From the NCBI GenBank assembly GCA_963169105.1, contig OY720639.1, forward strand, positions 53,859,848 to 53,923,847: 64,000 nt of DNA, given 5' to 3'. Shown here piece after piece: positions 57,901 through 64,000 of the stretch. The notes below the pieces were generated by a model. It worked only from the letters and a program-made list of their open reading frames with translations. It had not been told where the DNA came from and did no database searches. Source of the stretch: Ceriagrion tenellum. Its lineage: Eukaryota; Arthropoda; Insecta; Odonata; Coenagrionidae. Made by a program: the position numbers and the translations under genes. Position 1 is the first letter of the stretch; every line of letters begins with the position of its first letter.

Positions 57901-59367
57901 TCCCGGGAGTTCAGCTATAAGATTATCCTTCAGGATGGCCGTACGGAGTTGCGTCATTCCGCGAAATACCCCCCTCGATAGGCTGGTTATTCGGTTGTAA
58001 GCCAAGTTCAGCGACTGCAGTGACTTGAGGTAGCGCAGTGAACCCTCCGGTACAGACCGAAGGACGTTTTTGGAGAGATCGAGATCAGCGAGAAGTTCGT
58101 TGTCTTCGAAAGAGACATCTAGTGTTCTCAAACCATTTGCGGAGAGGTCTAGGTACATCATAGTACCCAATCCGCGGAAAATATTCTGCGGCAGTATCTC
58201 TAGCGCTCCGTTATTCGACAGCTGCAAGCTCTCCAGTCGGGAGCAGCCGTAGAAGAATCCGCCTGGAAGCCTCGTCAGAGCCGTTTCCTGAATGGAGATC
58301 TTGTCCAGCGTGTCGCGAGCTGGAATCAGGAGATCATGGGGCAGAGGTTCCTTCATGCTCTTGCAGGACAGGGTAAATTCCTTGAGCGAGTTTAGCCCAT
58401 TGAGGGCCGTGGATGGCAGCACATATCCCGCACCATATCGTCCGCATTTCATCGTCAGGGATTGCAAACTATCCTCTTTCCGTTCGGTTGCCAAATCTAA
58501 CTGACTTCTGGATCTCCAACTTTCCCCGGGTCTTTCTTTCCTGGAAAAGCCTTCTTCTAATCCATCAGGTGAAGCAACACCGTGGTAGTCCCTGTCGTCT
58601 GTTGAACTTGTCGATTTGTTTTCTTTCGCTTCTTGAAATTTACCCTGGTCTTCCTCTGTTGTCATTACTGCTACCATTTCCTCATGAATCCCTTCTCCAG
58701 TGCTAGTTCTCCACGTTTTGAGTCTCACCTCTTGATTTTCATTTCCATTAACCGATTGCCCCTCCTTGGTTTCCCGAGCTCTGTCGGTGTCTTCGGAGAT
58801 GCAGTCCTCTCCTGAGAGTAAGCCCTTGAAGCTCTCGCCTTCTTTAATGGGCGGACAGTGCCACACGATCGCACCTTCCAGGTTCTCGTCTATTCCAGCT
58901 AAGAGTAGGAACTCAAACACCTCTTCCAGGGACTCGAGGTCGTCAAGGCAATTGTATATCATGTACGGCCCCAGCCAATCCAGAACGACTACGTTGGAGT
59001 TACCCCTTTCGCAAGATCCCTGGCCGGTGTTTTCCCGGAGTTGGCGTTCTCTTTTGCCTTCGCTTTTATAGTCTTCAGTGAGGAATCTCTCATTCGTCGA
59101 GCCTTTAGAATCGTCTTGAACTAGTGGGTCGAACTGCTTGAACCTGGTAGCAGTCTCTCCTTTGGATGACCACGGGTTGATATTGTCGATGTCTTCTTTT
59201 TGGTTCTCCGTCGCCCCAATGGAAACCGAATTTCTCTCCTGAGTCCATGGGTATGTTTCCGTCCCTGCTTGATCCTGTGGGCAGGTCTTACCCCGAAGAT
59301 TGCTCGAACCAGTCGCCACGACGACCGCCATTGAGAAGGAATAGAGAGTTATGACCAAGAAGATCAT
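39210..59367 (-). CDS. Toll-like leucine-rich-repeat protein, seven exons, no TIR domain
   Basis: Join of 59367-57776, 57062-56765, 55814-55509, 51344-51148, 49557-49403, 43446-43262 and 39944-39210: 3468 nt, 1155 residues, every intron GT-AG and every phase matching (2,0,0,2,1,0). Residues 1-20 are a hydrophobic signal peptide. Residues about 30-300 are acidic and polar, with a cysteine cluster near 119-189. LRRs run from about 325 to 930. The LRRCT cap has cysteines at 1082, 1084, 1119 and 1147. The order of pieces, including an aspartate-tryptophan LRR (near 900), a degenerate repeat and then a CxC cap, matches the first half of the ectodomain of Drosophila Toll, the Spaetzle receptor. Known Tolls continue into a second LRR block, a membrane helix and a TIR domain; here the frame stops at 39210-39212. 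Inference: a secreted Toll-like protein, or a truncated gene copy. The start is the first ATG and gives a good signal peptide. Confidence 0.85.
39945..43261 (-). other. Intron 6 of the Toll-like gene
   Basis: 3317 bp, CpG-poor. Two zones (40260-40370 and 41040-41215) share GCAACGTTG and CATTGCCTCAA motifs, perhaps the ends of one old DNA element; otherwise nothing coding. Confidence 0.6.
40031..40060. repeat. Perfect hairpin in intron 6
   Basis: GTTTTTACAGAT, 6-base loop, ATCTGTAAAAAC. It lies about 90 bp upstream of exon 7 in gene orientation. Confidence 0.8.
43262..43446 (-). CDS. Toll-like gene exon 6: LRRs
   Basis: The acceptor is TTTCTGTCATTAG, completing a Gly codon. A basic linker (KRRSNHPRTARDLR) precedes LKKLQTLIVSNNNI and MFLDWKWYMEDLK. 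The aspartate-tryptophan after the LRR matches the equivalent Toll repeat, which is a useful family marker. The donor GAAG|GTAAAT is in phase 0. Confidence 0.86.
43667..43902. mobile_element. 236-bp foldback MITE with TA target duplication
   Basis: Arms of roughly 110 bp pair across a short centre near 43785. The ends are CTGTAAACGCGGGCTAC and GTAGCCTGCATTTACGG, each flanked by TA (43665-43666 and 43903-43904), as for Tc1/mariner-type MITEs. Arms are about 85-90 percent alike by eye. It lies in intron 5, about 220 bp upstream of exon 6. Confidence 0.85.
44893..45822 (-). pseudogene. Non-LTR retrotransposon RT, 3' segment of a split element
   Basis: The minus strand reads GVMQGHQLSPALFNMYLEEA, CFADDITVI (45660-45677, catalytic FADD), VDSYIYLGSTITWDGKSTTE and TEIKQRIAKAMKAS, ending near 44893 with WKAAVNQS. 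That is the palm-to-thumb order of a non-LTR reverse transcriptase of the kind that carries an AP-like endonuclease. It has frameshifts but clear motifs. The upstream part of the same frame continues at 47141, across an inserted element. Confidence 0.85.
45806..45822. repeat. 17-bp target site duplication, left copy
   Basis: TTGTTAATTTTAGCTTC, identical to 47141-47157. Confidence 0.9.
45823..47140 (+). mobile_element. Inserted non-LTR element: endonuclease plus N-terminal RT
   Basis: 1318 bp between two copies of a 17-bp duplication. Plus-strand frames give the AP-like endonuclease (VQVYMHTN at about 46001-46024, LIVMGDWNVMVGEG at 46103-46144, DYMMVRQRFRN near 46320) and the RT motif GVCQGCIL..LLFNLY (47014-47070). 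Many stops and frameshifts. It interrupts an RT on the opposite strand. It ends inside its own RT without a poly-A tail, which is unusual. Confidence 0.8.
47141..47157. repeat. 17-bp target site duplication, right copy
   Basis: TTGTTAATTTTAGCTTC, identical to 45806-45822. Confidence 0.9.
47141..47270 (-). pseudogene. RT segment of the interrupted minus-strand element
   Basis: The minus strand reads FVKEHKLVDYNDIRIIYQMN and RKQVVTMQMRGGSQIEAKIN. The frame joins EAKINKGVMQGHQLSP on the far side of the insert if one copy of the duplication is removed. Confidence 0.8.
47265..47740 (+). pseudogene. Non-LTR RT C-terminal segment
   Basis: The plus strand reads IELRIHLIYCNAFSILLYDAK, SWTLKQYNIE and, after a frameshift, MWCYRQMTKISWLERVMNVEE (47384 on), GRRRISWV, then DKLAIMTSNL. 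This is the C-terminal third of the same class of RT as the insert at 45823-47140, so it may be that element's missing 3' half. Confidence 0.8.
48075..48345. repeat. GC-rich insertion flanked by AAT runs, class unknown
   Basis: A 270-bp GC- and CpG-rich block (GGGCTCGCTGCTGGAGAGC to CTCGGAGGGGAATG) inside AT-rich intron 5. It is flanked by ATAATAATAAT.ATATTT-like text on both sides, which suggests a target duplication. Confidence 0.5.
48946..49090. repeat. 27-bp minisatellite
   Basis: GAAC recurs at 48946, 48973, 49000, 49027, 49054 and 49081, exactly 27 bp apart. On the minus strand each unit reads as nine residues (GEMPGNGSK). It lies in intron 5, about 310 bp upstream of the exon 5 donor boundary on the map. 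Confidence 0.9.
49403..49557 (-). CDS. Toll-like gene exon 5: LRRs
   Basis: This exon is too short to stand out as an ORF. It was found from its splice signals and LRR text: LDRLELQHNNLSWV and VTYLDLSYNKLTL. The acceptor CATATTTCAG supplies the T that completes the Tyr codon left by exon 4. The donor ACACAG|GTTGGT is in phase 1. A stop follows in the intron, so the exon must be spliced. Confidence 0.85.
49558..51147 (-). other. Intron 4 of the Toll-like gene
   Basis: 1590 bp, AT-rich. No repeat or coding text identified apart from short AGTTTAGTGTACTAA-like direct repeats at 49830-49890. Confidence 0.6.
51148..51344 (-). CDS. Toll-like gene exon 4: LRRs
   Basis: The acceptor is CTGAAG in phase 0, with a weak pyrimidine tract; IFQ|ATKKLKRLDAQGN restores normal LRR spacing. 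It codes for three repeats including LVLDLSQNRLDNI and LKLLNLSHNILEKL. The donor TTATA|GTAAGT is near consensus and leaves two bases of a Tyr codon. Confidence 0.87.
51647..51975 (+). repeat. tRNA-derived SINE
   Basis: Box A TTGGTGTGGTTAGAGTGC, box B ATTTTGAATCCCAGC, and a body containing GTCAGATGGGGTTTCAAATTTTGG, similar in layout to the SINE at 25.1 kb. In intron 3, antisense to the gene. Confidence 0.65.
52813..52985 (-). repeat. Penelope-like terminal region
   Basis: The minus strand reads ACCTGCAGATGAAGTTG then AACGTTGAAACC, again the CTG..GATGA / GAAA core layout (plus coordinates 52906-52937). Then ATGAGGAATCACAAAGTTACG and a TTATCATTATGATGATAAC palindrome, shared with 33056-33115. 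Confidence 0.6.
52986..53290 (+). repeat. Polypurine-rich tract
   Basis: GGAGGGTGGAAG, GGGGAGAGGAGGGAGGGG and similar runs between the PLE coding relic and its terminus. Confidence 0.7.
53305..54080 (-). pseudogene. Penelope-like element: RT thumb and GIY-YIG endonuclease relic
   Basis: The minus-strand frame 54041-53520 reads NFLDINISKI, FSVFWKKSYTDQIIHFNSRH, then the connector, and SGVYKLMCKRDASYVG, the start of a GIY-YIG nuclease. Past two stops (YVG-stop-TG-stop) it continues RFHERVKEHQACVKNKKTTS, KHQKRITRV and GYRLDALEQSEIL, ending with TAA near 53305. The RT-linker-GIY-YIG order is diagnostic of Penelope-like elements. The fragment is 5'-truncated (broken frames reach about 54350) and inactive. 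It lies in intron 3, in the same orientation as the host gene. Confidence 0.85.
55509..55814 (-). CDS. Toll-like gene exon 3: LRRs
   Basis: The acceptor is AAATTACAG in phase 0. The exon starts ILKLQNNLISNL and covers about four repeats, ending LDISQNQLVWLRKNIFQ. The donor TTTCAG|GTAACT is in phase 0. One repeat is stretched by a polar insert (GYFSDEEGNDRSTLPDG). Confidence 0.88.
55815..56764 (-). other. Intron 2 of the Toll-like gene
   Basis: 950 bp, AT-rich and CpG-poor, no feature recognised. Confidence 0.6.
56765..57062 (-). CDS. Toll-like gene exon 2: LRRs
   Basis: The acceptor is a pyrimidine-rich run ending CATCAG. The exon starts in phase 2, as exon 1 requires. It codes for four LRR units with the text NSLHSLPEILF, LHVEHNSLSLIP, LNLSHNQLSYLP and LDLSFNQLVELP. 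The donor is TTGGTG|GTAAGC in phase 0. The splice falls inside an LRR so that KLV from this exon and ILKLQNN from the next rebuild a perfect LxxLxLxxN motif, which supports the junction. Confidence 0.88.
57063..57775 (-). other. Intron 1 of the Toll-like gene
   Basis: 713 bp, no LRR-coding exon found inside it. Confidence 0.6.
57776..59367 (-). CDS. Toll-like gene exon 1: signal peptide, acidic region, first LRRs
   Basis: Codes for residues 1-530 plus two bases of the next codon. The signal peptide starts MIFLVITLYSFSM. A long Glu/Lys/Ser-rich stretch (about 30-115 and 190-300) flanks a conserved-looking block with WLGPYMIYNC near 131-140, where Toll has its N-terminal cysteine region. LRRs follow from about 325, with the pattern LxxLxLxxNxLxxLP. 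The donor reads AAGAG|GTAAGG. Near 57820 the frame used here loses the LRR pattern for about 12 residues while the +1 frame reads ILLGITHILKL, which fits an LRR better. The exon is CpG-rich, unlike the introns that follow. Confidence 0.85.
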
Positions 59368-60390
59368 AGTGAGGGTATTTATTCTTTCCGAAAAACTTTA
59401 TTTACTAATGGAAAATTGCTCATGTGATGGATTGATGATATTTCCAGGGCAGCATCTGTAAAAGTGAAAAAGTATGGGAAAATTGAACTCTAAAAAAGTA
59501 AAAAACCAACTCTATACTTCAACTGTTACCAATATAAAGTTTGGTCATGTGGACAAAGGAAGAGATTACCTCACGATAATCCCGTGGGTAAGATCAAACG
59601 AGGTGATGCGAATGTACAGAACGCTCGAACTTAAATTGACTAGTGGTATTGCTCGCCAATTAGGTTCTCAAACGAAAAAGCAGATTATATCTGGTATGGC
59701 ACACATTATACTGGATCTGTTTGGAATATTACGTAAAAAGAAGACGTTAGAAAATCTTAAAGTATATTTTTTGGTTAAATTGTAAGATAATTTGAATAAA
59801 ACATTGGGCAAGATTTATGGTTTCGGAGTGTCGTGGGATGTCTCCGAAAATTGGATACTGACTAGAGGAGATGAGCGAGGATTGGTGGCTTTCCAGATGT
59901 GGATCTGGAAAGAAATGGTGAGGGTGAGTTGATTCGGGAGGAAGATGGACGGATGTGTGTTAAATATGATGGAGGACGAAATAAAAGTTGGTGGATGATA
60001 TTTGGGCATAGAAAACATTGTTTTGGGAGTGAACTGAGGAAAAACGGAGATTTGAGAGGGTGATGAAGATGAAAATTTTGGACTGGGGGGATAGGGGTTG
60101 TAGAAGATTGGAGATACAAGACGCCGCGAGGTATAGGATGTATGCGATTTAAGGGGAGTGGATACTGACGCTGAAAAGGAGTAATCAAACCCTGTTTTTT
60201 CATAGCAGTGGTACCATAATAGTAAATAGAAGAATCCTATTTTCATCATTTTGCACTTGAACGATGGAGCAATGGGGCGAGCTTTTGTTAGTAGAATTGA
60301 TACAAATCTCATTGGAAAGAAAAAATTTCAAATTTCGATAATTATGCTCCATTATTTAATGAACTGTTCTCAATTATGGGGAATAATATG
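59368..60390. other. Upstream region of the Toll-like gene
   Basis: Should hold the promoter and 5' UTR. ATAAATA lies about 15 bp above the ATG but is too close to be read as a TATA box with confidence. A 103-codon plus-strand frame (59474-59785) and Pro/Ser-rich minus frames at 59815-60312 have no recognisable domain. Confidence 0.4.
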
Positions 60391-60394
60391 AAAA

Positions 60395-60600
60395 TCAATT
60401 GGCGTATGCGTCATGCAATGATCCTTCACCTTTGAAATCAGTTATATTTCGAGAATGGAGGTTTGATGGAATTTTCGTAGTCGTGATAACCGAGGAGAAT
60501 GTTATCTGCTATCCTCGGAGGTCTGCCCTGAAGATAGCGCCGGTTTCCCGCCAGGCCCCTCAGTTCCACCTCCTCCTTCGTTCGTTTGCGATATCCTTTT
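60395..60600 (+). repeat. Interspersed repeat, related to 1.1 kb
   Basis: Second copy of the repeat at 1055-1255, same orientation, roughly two-thirds identical by eye. Confidence 0.7.
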
Positions 60601-60604
60601 TAAT

Positions 60605-61255
60605 TTTGGCTAATATCCATTTTCGCCAGGTATACTTACTGCCTTTCATACGGGAATTATATGTGGTCAACCTACGTTGTGATTAGGGACAGGGTTTGTT
60701 TGGCTGGAACTGATGGATAGATTTGGCACGAACGTACTCTGAACTCACTTGTTATAGGTATATTTTTAGTACTTTATATGAGTGTATTATTAGTACACCT
60801 ATGATGATGAGTCGCGGTTTACCAAGTGAGTTTTATTTTACAGAAAAGTTTTTATTTTAAGACTAACTAGGCTGTCATTATCGATGGCTAATGAGGCTGG
60901 AGTAAATTATGGAAGATTAATACCGAAGTCAGGAGAGGAGGTCGAGAGGAACCTTGACTCCTTCACAGTACTGCTCTTTCTAGAGACATGCCAGAGTGGC
61001 AGTGGTACGTTGACTAGGTTGGAGAAATGGAGAAGCAGGAATGGAAGAGGTTGAGGAGAAGTTGAAATTTTGGACAGCGGGCGATAGAGGATAGTTGAAC
61101 TACTGGGGTCCCAACATCATTTGATCTTCGAACCCTTCAAGAATTTCTCAACGTTTTCCCCGCCCTTTCATCTTTGCAAATACGTAAACTTAATAGGCTG
61201 AGGAAGTTATGACGTTCATTGAGAAAAGTATTTTAGATTGCTTATCTACATCGGC
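60605..61255. other. No gene recognised
   Basis: Spacer with nothing supportable. Confidence 0.4.
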
Positions 61256-61259
61256 ATGC

Positions 61260-61660
61260 TCTGCAATCCACCTCATTGGCGTGTGGCAGGGAGTTTTAGG
61301 ACACCCGCCGTGTAAAGGAGAAGGTCTTAGGGAGGTGAAATGGTGAAGTGTTAAGTGTTTGGAATGAATCTCAATTTTTATTATGGTCTCTTATCGTGCG
61401 TGGAAAGAAAGAATTCCTGTACTTATCTGCTCGGCAATGTTAAATGCTTATTTTATCACTTCTATCAGGCGTAGATATGTAGTCGCGTCAAAATGATATC
61501 CTCTGTCATACTAAAACTCGTCTATTCTGGATTTATCTAGTAATCTAAGCCTAGCGTGCAGCCCCCGAGTCCCTATCGGCTCCCAACCTAATCCCTCCGT
61601 GAAACGCTGTATGTTCGCTCTTAGCAGTTTTTAACGAAGCGCGCAGCTTTTTTTGTATTA
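61260..61660 (-). repeat. L2/CR1-like retroposon 3' part
   Basis: The minus strand reads YSV..R, LGWEPIGTRGLHARLRLLDK, then (past a shift) RIRDHN-like text, and ends GGCGGGTGTCCTAAAACTCC, CTGCCACACGCC. Frame-broken. Confidence 0.75.
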
Positions 61661-61989
61661 TTTTGATTTTTTATAATAGCTTCCTGTCCAGAGTCCAAGT
61701 TGCTTGCGGGGTATTAAGATCTGGCCTAACCAGGGCGTATTTGGACCTCTTATTCACTTTGTTGTCCGAGGACCTTCCTACTATACACTAGATAAATCTT
61801 AGTTTCTTCAAGGCTGTTCCGCACATGTTTTATGTGTGCTCTCCAAGATAGGTCTGAAGTTAATGTAATTTATTTATTTGATAAAAGGATCACATACAGC
61901 AAAAGCCATTTTAAAGTGAACATATGACAAACAAATATAAAAACATAAGAAGAAGAAGGTAACACATTATAATGCAACATGGGGAGATG

Positions 61990-62490
61990 GTTAAAAAATT
62001 TTTTTTTGGGAATGGAAAATGGCTAGGTTGGCGAAGACAGTGGAAGATGGGATGAAAGGGTCAATGTTCACAGGAAGGGAGTTAACAAGAGAAGAGAGGC
62101 GAAAAATGAGGGAGCGTTTGGTAAGTGATAATCTGGGAGTAGGGATATGGAGCAGTGAGTGAGTTCTGGTGTGTCGGGAGGTTATTCTGAAATTTATCGA
62201 GGCAACAATGTCGGGGCAGTCAATGGTTGAGTTTAGTGTGCTATGGATAAGTTTAAGATCGGTTTTAAGGAAGATATGATCAAGTTTATTAACAGAGAGT
62301 GAGGACAAGCATCATCAGAGGGTAGGTTGTGGAGATGTGGCACTCTATTTTTTACAATACGGGCTAAGAAGTTAGGGATATGTTGCAGGGATTTTATGTT
62401 TGTTGGGGCTGACATCGACCATATAGGGGAACAGTAGGAGAGGAGAGGTTTTTCCCAGGAGAGGAATTCCCAGGTATTTGACTTCATCGG
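61990..62490 (-). pseudogene. Non-LTR RT C-terminal segment
   Basis: Two overlapping minus frames. One reads LLSYCSPIWSMSAPTNIKSL and QHIPNFLARIVKNRVPHL; the other reads CPDIVASINFRITSRHTRTH, LLHIPTPRLSLTKRS and LSSLVNSLP to a stop at 61991. This is the thumb/C-terminus of a jockey/CR1-type RT. About 60 residues appear missing between YLGI (62480) and YCSPIWS. Confidence 0.75.
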
Positions 62491-62494
62491 ACGA

Positions 62495-63060
62495 TTAAAT
62501 GTTTACTTTACCCTCAGTGTCGTTATGGCGGTGGTGTGATGACTTCCGCGTGTGGTGCATTAACTGAGATTTAGTTCTAGCCCCCATTCCTGGCACCGAG
62601 AGTAAATGTTGTTCAGGTCCGATGATAGAATTTCTAAGTCCGCATCTTCGCCACTTTCGCGGCAGATGACCGCATCATCTGCAAAAAATCTAAGTTCACT
62701 GCTAACTCTACAGCTAAGGTCATTTACGTAAATAATGAATCAGAGGAGGCCATTCACGCTTTCTTGTGGAACACCGGATGTCACATTAATCATATCAGGG
62801 TTAATGCCGTCAGTAACTACTTTTTGCTTGCATTCGCTGAGGAAGTCACGCCACCAATTCAGTATTGTTTGGTTTACCCTGCAAAATTTGGACCCGAGTT
62901 TTTCGTGTGGAACCTTATTGAACGCTATCTTAAATTCAACGAAGATAGCGTCAATTTGTTATTTCGTTCACCTGATTTTAGGATGTCATGAAAGAAAAGC
63001 GCAAGCTGTATATCGCAAGATCCACCCTGCTGGAAGCTGAGCTAAATATCTTTGAAGAAT
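62495..63060 (-). pseudogene. Non-LTR retrotransposon RT palm domain
   Basis: The minus strand from about 62952 reads DAIFVEFKIAFNKVPHEKL, LNWWRDFLSECKQKVVTDGI, VTSGVPQESVNGLL, a stop at 62742-62740, FIIYVNDL, ELRFFADDAVICRESG (62688-62671 catalytic) and DLNNIYSRCQEWGLELNLS. Motifs are in standard order: D-x-x-KAFD-like, GVPQGS-like, FADD. One stop in an otherwise open 370-bp frame means modest decay. Confidence 0.9.
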
Positions 63061-63124
63061 AAGCGATTTATTGTTCGGTTTGTTTCATTTCACCAAGGGT
63101 TTTGTATGTTGGCACCATTGCTCC

Positions 63125-64000
63125 TGGAATATTTCACCCAGTAGTTATTGCTGCGCATAGTCGGTCTCTTCCCCTACCGCTGGATAAAATGTATGTGTGC
63201 TGTTCTCTCGATAAAATTTCTAATGCCCAATAATAATTGCGAACATGGTTAGATTTACTAGTCATTCGTCTCGCACTACTCTTTCGTAATAACTCTTTCA
63301 TTACACATCCGTTGTTTCTGCTACGTATGGAGCTCCTAAGTATATAACTCCATTCTGTTAGGCCTAATATGTTACGTGGACATTAATGGCGCCAGTGAAG
63401 TTAGTGGATGATATTTGCCCCTCATATTGAGAGAATGCCGTGCATTATAGATTTCTGAACTCATTTCAGGGTTCATAGCTGTCGTTTCTGCGATCGGCTG
63501 TGGGCAATATTTTCCCTTCCACGGAATCCCATCTCGCACTCGACTTTTTTAGCCCCTGCGTTGCTTAACTTAGGCCGCATATTTGGTATTATTCTATATT
63601 ATTTCTTTCAACGTAAACATTTGGCATATGTACAGGAAAATGGGGATTACAGAAAAATGTACTCGGTACTAAATGATTGGTTTAATCTTGCGTTGGATCA
63701 TAACTACTTACTAGCTAGTATCTGGAACCTCGTGAAATTTTATGTCGCTCTCCTTCCAATAGATGAACGATCTAACTTTGTTTTACTGCTAACCTACTTC
63801 GAATTAACCTTAAGTTTTGAGAAAAATATGAAATAATCTGTATGAGGTATCCATTGCTAAATTCATGGAAAAAGTAGATCTGTTGGGACTGGACGATTCG
63901 CCGCAATCAACCTTCTCCAACGTTTTTAAATGGGTGTTATCTCGTAATTGTGATGGATATTTACTGGGTGAGTGAAACATGTAAATTCAATGGAGTCTTT
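63125..64000. other. No gene recognised
   Basis: A 91-codon plus-strand frame at 63561-63836 (VQENGDYRKMYSVLNDWFNL, LVKFYVALLPIDERSNF) has a protein-like look but no recognised family and no clear splice partners. It may be the edge of a gene beyond the window. Confidence 0.35.

Noticed and set aside
59474..59785. 103-codon plus-strand frame as a divergent neighbour gene
   Set aside because: Starts about 105 bp from the Toll-like ATG but shows no domain or splice support.
63561..63836. 91-codon frame as a real exon
   Set aside because: The composition is plausible, but no family, start context or splice partner is visible inside the window.

Overview
The window reads as animal nuclear DNA, most likely from an arthropod and probably an insect. 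It has one split gene with large introns and canonical GT/AG junctions, a Toll-type leucine-rich-repeat protein, and a dense layer of decayed non-LTR retrotransposons, Penelope-like elements (PLEs), tRNA-derived SINEs and short inverted-repeat elements. No bacterial operon, rRNA gene, intact tRNA gene or CRISPR array was seen.

The one gene I can build with confidence lies on the minus strand at 59367-39210. Seven exons join with matching phases into a 3468-nt reading frame (1155 residues): signal peptide, acidic low-complexity N-terminal half, a run of LRRs, and a complete four-cysteine LRRCT cap. It matches the first half of a Toll-1-type ectodomain. It then stops 8 residues after the last cap cysteine, with AATAAA about 115 bp further on. 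No second LRR block, transmembrane helix or TIR domain was recognised in the 39 kb beyond. CpG is visibly rare from about 39.0 to 57.7 kb and common on both sides. This suggests a methylated gene body whose borders agree with the model and argues against a further 3' extension.

Layout: 1-39 kb is intergenic, repeat-rich and comparatively CpG-rich. It holds L2/CR1-like retroposon 3' ends, two divergent tandem duplications (about 13.1-14.3 and 20.7-22.5 kb), polypurine islands, SINE heads, PLE termini with hammerhead-like cores, and an unassigned ORF near 24 kb. 39-59.4 kb is the Toll-like gene. Its introns carry a 236-bp foldback MITE, a nested pair of opposite-strand non-LTR elements with a 17-bp target duplication, a 27-bp minisatellite, a SINE and a PLE fragment with a GIY-YIG domain. 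59.4-64 kb is intergenic again, with an interspersed repeat also present near 1.1 kb, an L2-like fragment and a minus-strand reverse transcriptase relic.

The coding content therefore amounts to one innate-immunity-type receptor ectodomain, possibly secreted, in a mobile-element-rich landscape. All family calls come from reading motifs by eye; no database search was possible.
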